Shown piece by piece: positions 1 through 11,535 of a stretch of DNA of 64,000 nucleotides (position 1 is the first letter of the stretch; the number at the start of each line of letters is the position of its first letter). Location: NCBI GenBank assembly GCA_030704615.1, contig CM060732.1, forward strand, positions 2,790,001 through 2,854,000, in the 5' to 3' direction. The translations under genes were made by a program, and so were the position numbers. Below the pieces are notes generated by a model. That model was given only the letters and a program-made list of their open reading frames with translations, had not been told where the DNA came from and did no database searches. This stretch comes from Takakia lepidozioides. Lineage: Eukaryota; Streptophyta; Takakiopsida; Takakiales; Takakiaceae.

Positions 1-445
1 AATGTCAATCCTAGTACTAGTCCGAATCCGAGATAGTTTAAACCACACGGTGAAACCCGAAAAGAGTGTCCGCATTGCAACATTCCTCAACAATGATGGA
101 GAACAAGCGTTGAATGCTTCTCTATTGATTACAATACGTTTTTATGAAATGCAGGTGAGAATTTTTTCGCGGAATCTCCGTTCGTGACATTGACTTCGAA
201 TTCTCAAAAACCGTACAGCGTAGCTCAAGCACTTACATCTACGAGAAGTATTTTCACCGCCAAAGTGATCAAACAACCAGCCATTAGTCTCCACCATATT
301 GCAATCACTTCAAAGGCAATGCAGACTTCACGGACAGCATTCGACGACACCATAGAATATACATCGGATGAGTCCTAATTCTTTTCCTTACCTTGTTATG
401 CAATATATGAATGAGGAAGACGCACATGAGTGCAAAATGTAGGAA
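1..445. other. No gene recognised
   Basis: Short open frames exist on the plus strand but resemble nothing I know and have no coherent domain. If the minus-strand HMT exon to the right belongs to a complete gene, this stretch would be its first intron. Later HMT exons are not visible here. Confidence 0.4.
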
Positions 446-457
446 CTAATAAAACAC

Positions 458-661
458 CTTGCGTATGAGATCTGGCAAGGTGATCAAACACAGAGCGCTC
501 CACAGGGGGTCCTTGATGTCTGCTCCGTGGCGTTCCAGCTGCGTTGCCAGCCCTCCATCAATAGCAACACAACCTCCTGCCCGCCTCAGCATCTCATCAA
601 TCTTTTTAAAGGCTTCCGGCTCCTCCGTTGACTCTTCGTCAAGCTGCAGCGTCCGTCCCAT
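458..661 (-). CDS. HMT: Homocysteine S-methyltransferase, exon 1 (partial)
   Basis: The 68 residues encoded here match the start of plant homocysteine S-methyltransferases, which methylate homocysteine from S-methylmethionine in the cytosol to give methionine. Diagnostic stretches are the IDGGLATQLERHGADI block, which leads into the barrel, and KDPLWSALCLITLPDLIRK. The start is the ATG at 661, preceded by an acidic leader typical of the family. The frame closes with ...CGC AAG followed by GTGTTT, a plausible splice donor at 457, and then runs into a stop, so this reads as exon 1 only. The zinc-binding cysteines lie in later exons that must be left of the window, or the gene is truncated. The upstream sequence (plus-strand 673-718) is CT-rich, as in many plant 5' leaders. 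Confidence 0.85.
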
Positions 662-1743
662 TTTCGATCCCCCTTCTCTCCCCCTCTCTCTTCCCTCTCT
701 TCTCTCCCTGTCTCTCCAAATAACCGATCACGGCTCCTCCAATGTCTTAACCTCCGCAATCCCTCAAATGATCCACGACAAACCGGATCTCTCTTGCACC
801 TTTACAGCTCCTCCAGAGATGCAAACAGGCGACCAGCGCAACTGTGGGCGCGCCAAGTTCATGCTAAAGCGAACAACAACGGTCTCTCTTGTGCACCCCT
901 ATTTATCCCATATCCTTTGCCCATTTTCGTGCTCCCCGTCGTGGACCTATCGCTGTAGACGACCACGGGCTAGTCTGCTGTCTGACTTCGGACGGGCTCC
1001 CCCTTTTGCATTAAACTATGCTCTGAACAGCTGTAACTACTTTCTGTCCGAAGACGGTGCTTTCTAAAGTACTCTACTTTCTTCATTGTTTAAGGTCTGA
1101 TAGTTATCATCCATCCCTTCGTTCATTCATTGATGCTTCTTCGCGGGAAAGTGTACCAGAATTTGATCAGTGCCAGATGCATGCATCTGGATAAAGGGTA
1201 CTTATTGAATTCTTTCTTTTCTTTTCTTTTAAATACACAAGAGGGACGGAGGCCTCATGAACTTTATATAAATAGGACTTAAAATGTCCATGAGATACAA
1301 AGAGGAAAAAATAACCTCTATAAAAAGTGCCATGCAGGCTGATTCAGGAAGACACTTGCTTCGGGAAAGGGAAGACGAGAAAGAAAGGTTGTAAGGTAGA
1401 AACACCTAAAATGGAGCATATCCCAAAACGGATCCCTAGAAAAATACACAAAACTGACCATATGTCATCTCTAAAAGGTGCTTTGATCACAAGTGGTCTA
1501 GATTAGGTCATGTGGTGGGCCACAATGGAACTCCAATGAACCCTTTTAACCCATACATGATCATGATGACACCACTTAATGGACAAGTTAATAACCACCG
1601 GCGCGCACTTTGAGAGAAGTATCAAGTCATGAATGAGTTGAGACGGGAAGAATTAATCCAAACATGTAGGAGAGGGGATCACATTCCGTAAGTTAATCAA
1701 TGATCCCGATTGCAGTATCACCTTTATATGTGTATGTGTTCTC
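662..1743. other. Probable HMT 5' leader/promoter; otherwise unassigned
   Basis: Upstream of the HMT ATG (reading minus) lies a GA-rich tract (plus-strand CT-rich, 673-718). The 202-codon plus-strand frame that covers 459-1067 lies opposite the exon and is low complexity, so it is not called. From 1080 to 1743 I see no gene. Confidence 0.35.
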
Positions 1744-1910
1744 TCTGCATGCAGCCACACTGGCCTACTGAATGAAGGAAGACGCTACTGGTGGAGGTCC
1801 TTCTTGGACGTGTGGGACAACCGGATGAGGCAGTGGACCTGATTAATAAAATGCCAATCAATCCAGATGTTGTGGTGTGGAAGGCCTTGCTTGGTGAACT
1901 CTGGATACAT
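1744..1910 (+). pseudogene. PPR protein fragment (PLS class, C-terminal repeat/E motif)
   Basis: The frame beginning at 1744 reads SACSHTGLLNEGRRYW, a hallmark of the last PPR repeats of plant PLS proteins. After a frame change it continues from about 1791 as LLGRVGQPDEAVDLINKMP and PDVVVWKALLG, the PPR-to-E-motif junction. About 20-25 residues that normally join the two blocks are missing, so this is a relic with an internal deletion, not a gene. PPR proteins bind organellar RNA. Nothing before or after extends the array. Confidence 0.8.
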
Positions 1911-2023
1911 GTGACTGATCTGCTCCGATGGGCTAGGGACTGCCTTACCTGGTGGCCACGCCATCTGGCCTGGATCATCACGGTAGCAATTGCCATAACC
2001 TCAAATTGTTTGTAATTTCATGT

Positions 2024-2317
2024 CGTTAAAAGCAGGTGTGGCGTATTCTGCCACTTTTGAGACTAATTCTCATGCCGAATAGGCCACCCAGGGTGTACTG
2101 CCGATTCGGCAGGCAAAATCGACAGGGATGGCCGATTATGCACAGAGGACGGTAGAGCAACCACTCAGGCCCATGTCATCAGCCATCAGCCATCAACCCG
2201 CCGCCTTCCCATTGAGGCTCGCCCCATTTATATCCTCTCTGGGGCTCTGAATATGGGCAATCGATATGGGATAATTGGGGTGTGGCGGCAAGAATACGCC
2301 ACAACCTGCTTTTAACG
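2024..2317. mobile_element. MITE-like element with ~30-bp terminal inverted repeats
   Basis: The left end (from CGTTAAAAGCAGG at 2024) and the right end (CCTGCTTTTAACG, 2305-2317) are inverted copies. The similarity continues inward for about 30 bp (TGTGGCGTATTC on the left; GAATACGCCACA on the right). The interior has no coding potential. No clear target duplication is seen, so the superfamily is undetermined. Confidence 0.65.
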
Positions 2318-4050
2318 CCAGTGAAACGGGCCCGTTGGGCCGACTCTGCCCTGGGCGCGGCCATAGGGCTCGCCTGTACGAATATCTAAGGTATACTCAA
2401 GAGTTGACTTTAGGCCAAGGAGGATGCCAGAATGCACTGCATCATATAGAGTCCTAATATTTCCTTCCTATTTATGGTCCCCCAAATTGGTACATTTTCT
2501 CCAAACTGTAGAAGCCATTTTGTCTCTGGCAAGATGTTGGCTGCCTTGGGGCATATAAGAGTTTTAATTTTTTTCCATTCAATAATCATTTAATAAGGTT
2601 AAACCAGGGCCACTGTCCTGTTCTGAAAAAATAAAAATAAAATAAAAAATAAAAAATAAAATCCATCTCCATTCAGTAATAAATTTAATCGAATAATTTT
2701 GTTTATAATTTCTAGGTCAATCCAAAGTAAGGGAGCCTTTTTCTTGTCAAAAGTATTTTTTATTTTCCCCCATTTTAACTTGAAAATTCCTCAAATCAGT
2801 ATTTACAGGTTTTTCATCATACATCATGGTTCTATTTCATTATCGGTTTCACATCATCGATGGATAAATCGATTGGTAATAGGCTAGCCTGTAAGTCGAA
2901 ATGATGATTGAATATTTTGAATTACCAAAATTTACTTATAATTATAAATGTTCAATAATTCTGATTTAACTGCACCTGAAGTATTAATCCAAATTAGAAT
3001 CTAATTCTTTTGTATCTCATTGTGGTAACTTCCCGTAACATAAATCCAAAGCTTTAGGTTTAGCATATGGAAAAATACATTGGATAGCGAGAATAAGAAG
3101 AAGTAAGATTTAGAAAAAAGAAATAAAAATTCAGATGGTTTTTTTTGCTTCTAACGATCATGAAACAAAATTATCGCATCTTTTTTTCCCTTTTTAGGTA
3201 CACTTAACTCACGTCACAATTATCTGATTTCAGTAATATATTTGATGATCCTTGAGTTTTTGACCCAGTTGTTGGAAGTGATTGGTTAATCTGGAAGATG
3301 AAAAATTTTATTTCTTAATGAAGTTTCAATATAGGACTTAATAGCAAACTGGGACCATCACGTTTAGCTGGCGGTCGTCCATGCACAACAAATCACGTCC
3401 TTTTCTTTGAAATTATCAAATATCATTTTTTTAACCCTGTCCAAAGCCTCTGGTCCCGGATAGTCTTGCTTGTTGACCTGGCTATCTCACTCGTGGGCAC
3501 GTTTTCTCTTCCTCCGACCCCCATACGACGACCCCAGCCCAGTATTTTGAGTTCGCAGTCCCGCAACCTTTGCCCACTGCAGAGGATGGGGGAAAAAAAA
3601 AAAAAAATGGACGTGTGTGGATGATATCTTCGTATTTACTCCTAGAACGACAAAATGGTGAAGAAGGGATGCTAGAACGATGGAACGGTGAACAAGGGCT
3701 GAACAGGTGTGAGACCGACCCAATTAAAAACCGACAAAACTTCTTTCTCCCCAAACAAACACCTTTGTACACGTTGGCAGTGTTGCGCAACAAAGTCCGA
3801 AGACTACAAGAAGCCAAGGAACTGCAATCACGGAAGAGCAAAAGTGATCATAAAGGGGATGGAAATGTTTGTCCATGTTTGTGTATGTGATTTTCTTAAC
3901 TCTACTGCGTGCGTGGTCCCAGGCGATGAATGCGGTGCATCCCACGCCCCAGAACCACACTCACAGGAATGAGGTCGAGTGAGGACTGAGGGGGTTGGGG
4001 CCCCTCTTATACCAGCCAACTGGCTGGTACGGTCGCGTACCGGCCGCCAC
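2318..4050. other. AT-rich intergenic stretch, no supported gene
   Basis: From about 2460 to 3480 the sequence is strongly AT-rich, with an A-rich simple stretch at 2625-2665. Around 3593-3607 there is a poly-A run. Small overlapping frames between 3480 and 4020 lie on both strands, show no motif and are not credible genes. Confidence 0.4.
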
Positions 4051-4861
4051 GTGTCACCCGCAGGACCGTTGCAGATTTAGCCCGTGGTAGGCTGCAAAGT
4101 ACTTATGTCCGGCATGGACACGAGGGGTTTCGTATTTTTCAGCAAAATATGGAGAGGAGAATGAGGGAGGCCTTGGCTGGAGATCAGTGGATGGAGGATA
4201 GGAACAAGCCGAAATTCTTATAGTGGCTCGAGAGTAGGGCGAAAGATGCCACGTGGAATTTGAGGTAGGTAATGAAGACATTGAAGTATAGAACAACTGA
4301 AGGTCGGGTGCCTAGCTGGGAAACCGAGTTATTCCCACTTGTCGAGTGGTGGGCGCACTCAACAAGCGCCAATGCACATCACCGAACTAGGTTAGTCCCT
4401 TGGAAGGCAGCAACACCGAGCAGGGGAGGCACAATAAGTCTTATTTACGTCAACACGAGTGCTCAGGTCCACCAGCTTGACCCCTACAAAGAAGGAGGAC
4501 ATGTCAGGGTTCGTAAGTGTAGGATTGTTGGCGATTCACGAATATTGTATAGTTGGGAGCTAGCAGGGAAAACACCCAAGGCCAAAAACCCGGAAGTTGC
4601 GGTGAGGCAACATAACGACAAGTCTTTGGCAGTGAAATTCTAGTATGCGGAAGTCATTACATACTTTGCTGTGAATGCACGTGAGCTACAAGGTTACACT
4701 CACTGGTGGAATTGGGGAACATGTTGAACCTTGACAAAAAATGGTGAAGTGATTGGGACAACAAGGAGATTGTGAGACAACCGGGAATGGAAGAACAGTA
4801 CCAGGAAGTTGATCGCTTGGTTCGTTTCCGGAGAGAGCGTAGTAAGCTTGCATAGGCACTG

Positions 4862-5389
4862 GTGAGCATTATGGATGTTGTCCATAAAAACCATGTCATG
4901 CACAAGGACTTGTCCCCTGACAACATCTTGTTGCATTTTCCACATGACACCGAGGAGGTTGAGATTGGGGTGTGTGATTGGGGGTTGGCCACCTCAACGG
5001 AGATACACAAAACCTCATCGTACCAGTTTGAAAACAAAGACAAGATGACGCGGGCTCTCAAACGTAGATGGTGGGTGGAACCTGAAATTGTCATGGGTTT
5101 TAACGTGGAAAACAGCTAGGTGGATGGCGCACCACACCTGCACACCCGAGACATGATCTCGGAGGCCTTTGCAATCGGGAAGATAGCGGTAAGAATAAAT
5201 GGCGGCAATTCGTATGATGCCAGTCTTTTCAAGGATCAATACACGGGACTATGTTGGGATTCTAACTTACGAATGTTATATAATAGTACGGTCCCATCTG
5301 AGAGGCTCACATTAGCCCAAGTAGTGTTCCACTTCATGAACAAACCATTCAGTTGGGTAGAGCCGCAAGACGTCTACAAGATGGAATAG
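4862..5389 (+). pseudogene. Protein-kinase-like domain, C-lobe, with in-frame stop
   Basis: One frame holds a kinase C-lobe. The catalytic loop reads HKDLSPDNILLHF (HRDLKxxN equivalent with the catalytic Asp and the Asn), and the magnesium-binding triplet is DWG rather than DFG (VCDWGLA). An APE-like WVEPEIV and an RLTLAQVVFHF block (subdomain XI-like) follow. The frame is cut by TAG at 5117-5119. A related N-terminal part may lie in 4272-4643, but frame changes at 4644-4861 break the link and no glycine loop or VAIK lysine is convincing. Best read as a decayed kinase or pseudokinase; substrate and family are unknown. Confidence 0.6.
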
Positions 5390-5559
5390 ATCATAGTTTC
5401 ATACATATTAGTTTTGCGGCCGTAGCAGAGTACAGTTTCGAAGATAAAGGTGAATTTTGATCGTGCTTGTACTAAATAAGATTTTGTCATTGTAAATACT
5501 AAATTGCATATGAGCAAACCATACACGTGTCATTTCAACGAAATTGTTTGTGTACTCTC

Positions 5560-6190
5560 TTACTGTTTATACTAGGGTAGCCTGTGCTGTTGGCCCAAGT
5601 GTCCAGTGTCATCTATATCCAAGCGTCTCCTATGTCGAGGCCCAAGTGCGAACTCTAGGGTAGCATGTGTCGTTGGCCCATGTGTGAATAATTGAAATCT
5701 AAGACCAAGTGTAATTTCCTATGTATCCCAGTGTGTCTCCTATGTCGAGGCCCATCTAAGCCCAAGTGCAATCTTCTATGTATCCGTCTCTAGGGTAGCA
5801 TGTGCCGTTGGCCCAAGTGTCCAGTGTCATCTAAGCCCAAGTGTAAGATTTATATGTATCCCAATGCGTCTCCTATGTCGAGGCCCAAGTGCGACCTCTA
5901 GTGTAGCCTATGCCGTTTGGCCCATATGTGAAGAATTGAAATCTAAGACCAAGTGTAATTTTCTATGTATCCATTTGCAATCTTCTATTCATGTATCCAA
6001 GTGCATCTCCCATGTAGAGCCCCAATTGTCCACTGTCATCTAAGCCCAAGTCCAATCTCCTATGTATCCAATGCAATTTCCTATGTATCCAAGTGCGTCT
6101 CCTATGTCGAGGCCCAAGTGCAACCTCTAGGTCCTAGGGTAGCATGTGCCGTTGGCCCAAGTGTCCAATGTCATCTAAGTCATTCAAGTC
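5560..6190. repeat. Degenerate tandem repeat, about 80-130 bp period
   Basis: At least five units share a block beginning GGGTAGCATGTGCCGTTGGC (starts near 5574, 5657, 5792, 5900 and 6138). Between them are variants of 'gtgtccagtgtcatctaagccc' and 'tatgtatcccagtgcgtctcc', followed by 'tatgtcgaggcccaagtg'. Two sub-types alternate, one continuing 'gtgtccagtgtc' and one 'gtgtgaataattg', which suggests a higher-order unit. No coding potential. Confidence 0.75.
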
Positions 6191-6639
6191 TAATCAGTTT
6201 TTTTCCACAGAGCCTACAACCAGATTTAACCGGATATCTTTCCCTTGATATCTCTCCCGTCGAGGCTCCGACCATTGTCCCATGAATGCCCACTGTGCCA
6301 TTTTTGCTATTTTTTGTGAATTGTCAGCGACCAAAATCACTTGGAATTCGACATCTCCCACACCGCAGGTCCAAAAATCGTATGACCAAGCCCGTGCACC
6401 CCTCCTCATCGAGGGCTTTCCTACGGTACCAAGCACCAGGGCTGGGGCCTCGCGGTTGGGGACATCTCAAATCTACAAAACAAACACAACAAACAAAACA
6501 AACGTCTCGATTCATATATTGATGTTCCAATGTTCCATGTTGTAGAAAATAAATAACTGTATGTTAATAAAAATTACAATAGAAGTTCTTCAACAAGCGA
6601 TTCACAGCTCCTTCTGAATGTTTCGACTCATCCACCCAC

Positions 6640-7145
6640 ACAGCCTCAAACAGGTCACAGGGTGCTGTTATCACAGGAGGGGAACGGGAACGCGGTACGT
6701 CATCAATATAGGAACAATAGTACAGATCGTGGTGACGTGACCGACAGTTAGAGTAGTAACAGTTAGTTAAACAGTCAGAACAGCTTGCGGGTAGAAAGGA
6801 GGGACTAGCTACGGAAGGCTGATCACTTCTTGGGCGCATGGACTTAGAGTACAAAGAGGGAGTATGCGGAGGAGGAGAGAGAGATGACGGAGGGAGCTTG
6901 ATACTTGCAAGCTGTAGAAATGATACTATAGAGTAGATTTAGAGACACCATGGCTTCGGCCTGACGCTTGTTAGTTATAAATACGATACATACGTCATAC
7001 TCACACTGTGTAGAGAGACCTGAGAGAAGCTGTGGAATGTGTAACTAAATATAGGATGGGACTTAGCATATTGCAGAAGCAATCTGATACATAATACTAG
7101 GCAGTAATGTATCATAACCCACACAAAGCTAACATGGCGCACAGT
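6640..7145 (-). mobile_element. Diverged LTR fragment of the 31-44 kb retrotransposon family
   Basis: The reverse complement aligns by eye with the plus strand from about 31205 to 31600 (part of the left LTR of the large element). Shared blocks include CATTCCACAGCTTC, CTCTCTACACAGTGTGAGTA and GCCATGGNGTCTCTAA. It has many substitutions and no internal retrotransposon sequence beside it, so it is an old LTR relic or solo-LTR piece. Confidence 0.7.
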
Positions 7146-9600
7146 CAAGCATGCAGGTGTGGAGGGGATCCAAACACAAGAAAATCAAGACAGGAACTCC
7201 CCCACACCAAAAACACTCCACAATGTCGCTCCTGCAATGACACCCCAGCCTAAACCCGGATTGACTCTTGCCTCCACCTACGAAAAGGTTTTGGCCTACA
7301 GAGAGGGTGAAAGACTACAAGGAAGAGAGACTAAAGCAATTCTTAATCCCCTCATCCCACTACCCTATCTCCACACTCTCTTGCTTAAATAATAGACAAG
7401 ACTACCTTTCAAGGGTCTCTCAAATAACTCTCCAGGAGCCCTCAAGAATATGTCTCTCAAACAATCTCACTAAGGCTCCCAATCCTTGCACAATGGGACT
7501 CCAAAACAGTACACCAAGGCCCCAAGAGCTTGCCAAAACTTAGCCCTCGAGGACCCCAAATAGTCTTTTACACAAGTTGCCAAAGACTCCTCAAGCTCGC
7601 CAAATATTGGCCTCCAAGGACCCCAAACAGTCTTCCAAGGACTCTTCCTATGTCACCATGTTCCCAATGCGTTCCCAATGCGTTCCCAATGTGTTTCCAA
7701 GTTCCCAATGGGTTCCCAATAAGTTCCCTAAGAATATGCCATAGTATTCCCCTAGTATTCCCCTGGGCCTATACGTATTCCCCTTGTATTCCCCTTGTAT
7801 TCTCCTTAGGAATAGCCATTTCCCCCTTATAGAGTAGTTCATTTCCCCTAGGGTTTAGCCATTTCCCCTAGGCTTTAGCCACTTCCCCCTCTATTTCCTT
7901 GAGGTTTAGCCTTACCAAGCTAGGGTTTGTGCTCCTTGGGGCTCTATGCTTAATCCCCTCAAGCATCCATGAATTCTATGGGGTACCAAGGCAAATTCCC
8001 TTGATCTTCTTCACCTTAAGCTACTCAAGTTTGTCTCCAACTCAATTAGCAATGCATTGGCCACACAACAAGCTCAATTTCTCATTGGAACTCAAAATCA
8101 AGCTTATACCTCCTTTGGCAAGCCACCAAGCCTTTGTCTCTTCTCAAGCCTTGGTCATTCAAGCTCCTTTCACTTGCTAGCTCAAGAGCCTCTCCTCTCA
8201 AGCTTGAAATTGCAAAGCTCAAGCCAAAAGCATGTTTCACACATGCATCACCTCATACACAAGGGAATCAACTTGCTCCCTTTATCTTCTAGCTTTCCTC
8301 AAGCTTGAAATTGGAAGCCACACTTGGGAAGCATGCTCCACATAAGCATCACTTGCTTGATCAACCATCCACCACAAAACTTAAGCCAAAAGGGAATGAA
8401 TACATGAGCTTCACCTTCCCCTTCCTTGTCTTGTCACATGCTAATGTATGGTTGAAGTTGTTATGCATGCCTTGAGCCACAATCTCTTTTCTTCATGAAG
8501 ACCACCTCCAATGATCTCCCACATGTGCTCCAAGCTCTTCAATGCTCTAGGCTTGGTTTCACATCATCATGGATAGAATTTTCACCCATATGCTTCCCTT
8601 CAAACCTCTTGAGCTTCCTAATGCTCTCCAAGTGCTTGCCCTTGTTGTCTTCAAGCCCAAGCCTATGTAGCTCCTTGGCTTCTCTTCCACAACATCCACA
8701 ATTGAGCTTGCTTAACCCTAGATTGATAGTGAAATGAGCACTAACAATCCTTTAGTTGCTCTCATCAAGCCATGGCACACACCATTGACTCCATAATGCA
8801 TAGAAATGATTCTCAATCCTTAGAATCCATGCTTCCACACACACAAGACTTCCCTTGCAATCCTTGCAAATCTTGTGGCTAACAAACTCCTTCTTGAGCT
8901 CCCCAACACCTTGGTGTAACACCACAAGTACCTTTCCTTGTAACCCTTGCAAGCCTTGTAATACAAGAGCTAAATTCTCCTTGTTCTCAATTCCTTGGTG
9001 CATGCAACTTCACCAAGCACCTTTCTTTGCAAGCTTTGTGATCTACAAGAGCTCCATCTTTGAGCTCTCCACCTCCTTAGGGCAAAGGAATATCTCTCAA
9101 AGCCCTAACACCACAAGGATTTTCCTTTGCAATATATGCAACACCTTGCAACACAAGAGCTATCTTCCCAAGCTCTTCAACACACAAGTACTAAACTAAC
9201 CCTTACACTCCGCACTCACAAGCATAAGGTCATCTTCTTGTAGTGATAATGAAAGTGAACACAATGAAAACACTCCACTCATGAATCCACTCAATCACAT
9301 AAACTAAGTCAAGCCAAGGGCACCCTTGCTAAGGGAATCCACCCTACAAAGCCCTCAACACACTCCCTCTCAATACCTAGAGCTATGGAGGTGAGAGAGG
9401 CTCATGGAGGCTCAACTATAAGAAGATGAGCCCTCTTCTACACTCACAAGGGAAAAACCATCCCCATGTTGACATCTCACCTGACATGTGAGACCAAATG
9501 AAGTCCCAACACACAAAATACAAATATAAATATCCAAAATATCCTAGTTAACTAGAAGTAGGTAATTCTAGTTAACCATGACTAAAACCATGACACAACC
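7146..9600. other. Long non-coding stretch with short pyrimidine-rich repeats
   Basis: No gene is supported. 7657-7735 holds a 10-bp tandem motif (GTTCCCAATG variants). 7745-7900 holds repeats of GTATTCCCCTT and TTTCCCCTAGGGTTTAGCCA. From 7900 to 9450 the plus strand is rich in CTTGCAA/CAAGCTC motifs. All six frames are broken frequently and the longer frames are low complexity. An inverted repeat (CTAGTTAACTAGAAG / ATTCTAGTTAACC) lies at 9543-9577. Confidence 0.4.
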
Positions 9601-9639
9601 CACCCAGGCACAGATAGAGAATCAATTCCAGTTTCACAC

Positions 9640-10175
9640 AACAGACCTGCGTTGTTGAACACTTGTGTGATTCTAATTCCCGGACCAGATCTTGAGCCCT
9701 TCTCTCTACTTCCACAACCCTGTCCTCTGCTAAAGCTGCACGATCTTCAGCTTCCATGAAGACTTCTCGATCATTGTGGTAAAGTTCACACTCATTCTCT
9801 AGACATGCACATTCTTGGTTCTCCTCGTCTCTATTAACTGTTTCTGGATACTTTCATGTTGTCACATTGGCAGTATTATGTCAAAGTCATTCCAAACTAT
9901 CAAAGATTCATTCAACCAGCTAACTTGTAGAATTCAACGTGGAAATTTAGGGCCGATTTTGATAAGAGGGAAAAAATAGGGTGAAATGTGTTGAAGAAAG
10001 TGTCTTCATTAGCAGTGCCTGATTTTATCAATTGTGCCACCGCCGCTGCGGCTTCCAGTTGACCATCTACCCATGCAGGTTTCTTATAACGATTGATCCA
10101 AGGGAATCATAGGTAATCTTGTGCTTGAAATTTGTCCTCTTGGATGAATCTGGACCCACACTCTAGATATCCCTA
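9640..10175 (-). pseudogene. OSB-like (organellar ssDNA-binding) PDF-motif fragment joined to a coiled-coil exon
   Basis: Read on the minus strand, 10150-10000 encodes NFKHKITYD, an LW-like stretch, NRYKKPAWVDGQLEAA and AQLIKSGTANE. That is the PDF motif of plant OSB proteins, which bind single-stranded DNA in mitochondria and plastids. Further on (9890-9810) comes the linker shared with the other copies (TCYCQC..., NRDEE). Here NRDEE runs into an acidic coiled-coil stretch (MEAEDRAALAEDR, VEVERRAQDLVREL) that ends at ACGCAG|GTCTGT (about 9650), a plausible splice donor. The other copies lack the coiled coil. Frame breaks occur between blocks, so this is probably a chimeric pseudogene. Confidence 0.5.
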
Positions 10176-10371
10176 CTCCTTTGGGGTGATGACCAGTCAG
10201 ACCATCATTGTTTCTCTTATGGTGAGGCTGGGTTGATGACCAGCAGACCATAGAAATGAACCTAGTAGTCTACGCCATAAGCCGCAACAGGTTCTCTACC
10301 CGGTTACCTTGTGGAAAGAGGGATTAGAGACAGGTTTACAACAGGTGTGGTTGTGAGTTTTCATCACGGAG

Positions 10372-11535
10372 GTGCCACTAGTTGCTAAGGAGAGTTCCAG
10401 TACAAGCACCAGCGATACTAGTGGGTATACAAGACGAGGTGTGCGGTTTAGGCCACCTTCACCTTCAGTGTCTTCTGAGGAAGGTTCAGACTCAGAGTTA
10501 GAAGGATTCTCGCAGAGGGTGCAAGCCATTTCCATGCCATTGTTGTGGGATACGATGGAGGAAATGTATGGAGCTACCAAGGGGCCACGTCGATACTCTG
10601 GAGCTGTGGGCACCATCGAGCTTGATGATTTCATACATGAGTTTGATAGTTGGTGTGATTTGCAGCAGATGCGCAATCCATAACTGTTTACGCCTTTTAT
10701 GGCGTGGAAGGGGCTATTTCAGCACCTTGAGGGGCCGCACATGGATGACTACCATGAGTTTAGGCGGGGACATGAGGTGGAAATTGAGGAATGGCGGGTG
10801 TATTGGTCACCTGACTATGTCTCCATCACTAGAGGCACAAGGGCAGTGGTGACACTGGCAGCTACACCGGCAGCTTCTGCAAGCAGCAGTGGGATGTCAA
10901 GTGGAACAGGAACTGGGAAGTCCACCCAAGCTCCTGCTGCAGCACCAACACCCGTGCCTGCCTTTAACCCAGTTGTGGAGTTCTTCGAAGAGTTAAGGAG
11001 AAACTACCAGGGGATAAGGACGGAGAAATTGCGGAGCTTGCAAGAGTTCCAACGAAATCCTACCGAGAGTTTAAGGGAGGCTTACACGCGCATGAGGCAA
11101 TTGATAAATGTAACCCAAGGGGTTACGGAAGCTCAAGCAGTCCAATTCTGGTATGGGATATTGGACAAGGAGCTGAGGAGAAAGGTGCGGGATGCAACTC
11201 TCCTACAAGTGGCCCAACCCACCTTAGCAAACGTGTTTTTGCTGGTAGAGCGGATAGAGCTCAATATAGTGGAGGAACGAGTGGTCATGGTGGGGTTTGG
11301 TAAGGAGACACAACGAAGTGGGGGTCCTAGCCAACAACAACCACGACCCCAACGTGCTCAAAGCAACAAATGGGCTCAGGCGAAGCCCAGAGAAGGACAG
11401 AGAGGATCTCAATTGCAGAGGTCACTTCCTTCATTCTCAGGCCAACAACAGTCGAGAGTGACATATTGGGATTGTGGAGGACCCCATGTTAAGAGAGATT
11501 GCCCAGCACTAGAAGAAAAACGCGAAATAACCACT
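10372..11535 (+). pseudogene. Retrotransposon Gag polyprotein, one in-frame stop
   Basis: One frame runs from 10372 to about 11535 and is interrupted only by TAA at 10681-10683. The central part (TESLREAYTRMRQLI, FWYGILDKELRRKVRDA) is typical plant LTR-retrotransposon capsid. The C-terminus is a Q/P/R-rich nucleocapsid tail. It ends in a zinc-knuckle-like YWDCGGPHVKRDCPALE, where the first cysteine of CX2CX4HX4C is replaced. The frame ends where the AGTGGT-rich element begins, so protease and RT are missing. No LTR is seen upstream. Confidence 0.75.

Noticed and set aside
459-1067. 202-codon plus-strand open frame
   Set aside because: It lies antisense to the HMT exon and continues into CT-rich low-complexity sequence; composition is Ser/Pro-biased with no motif.
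7159-9199. Run of small plus-strand frames
   Set aside because: Low-complexity Leu/Ser/Pro sequences from pyrimidine-rich repeats, frequently broken.
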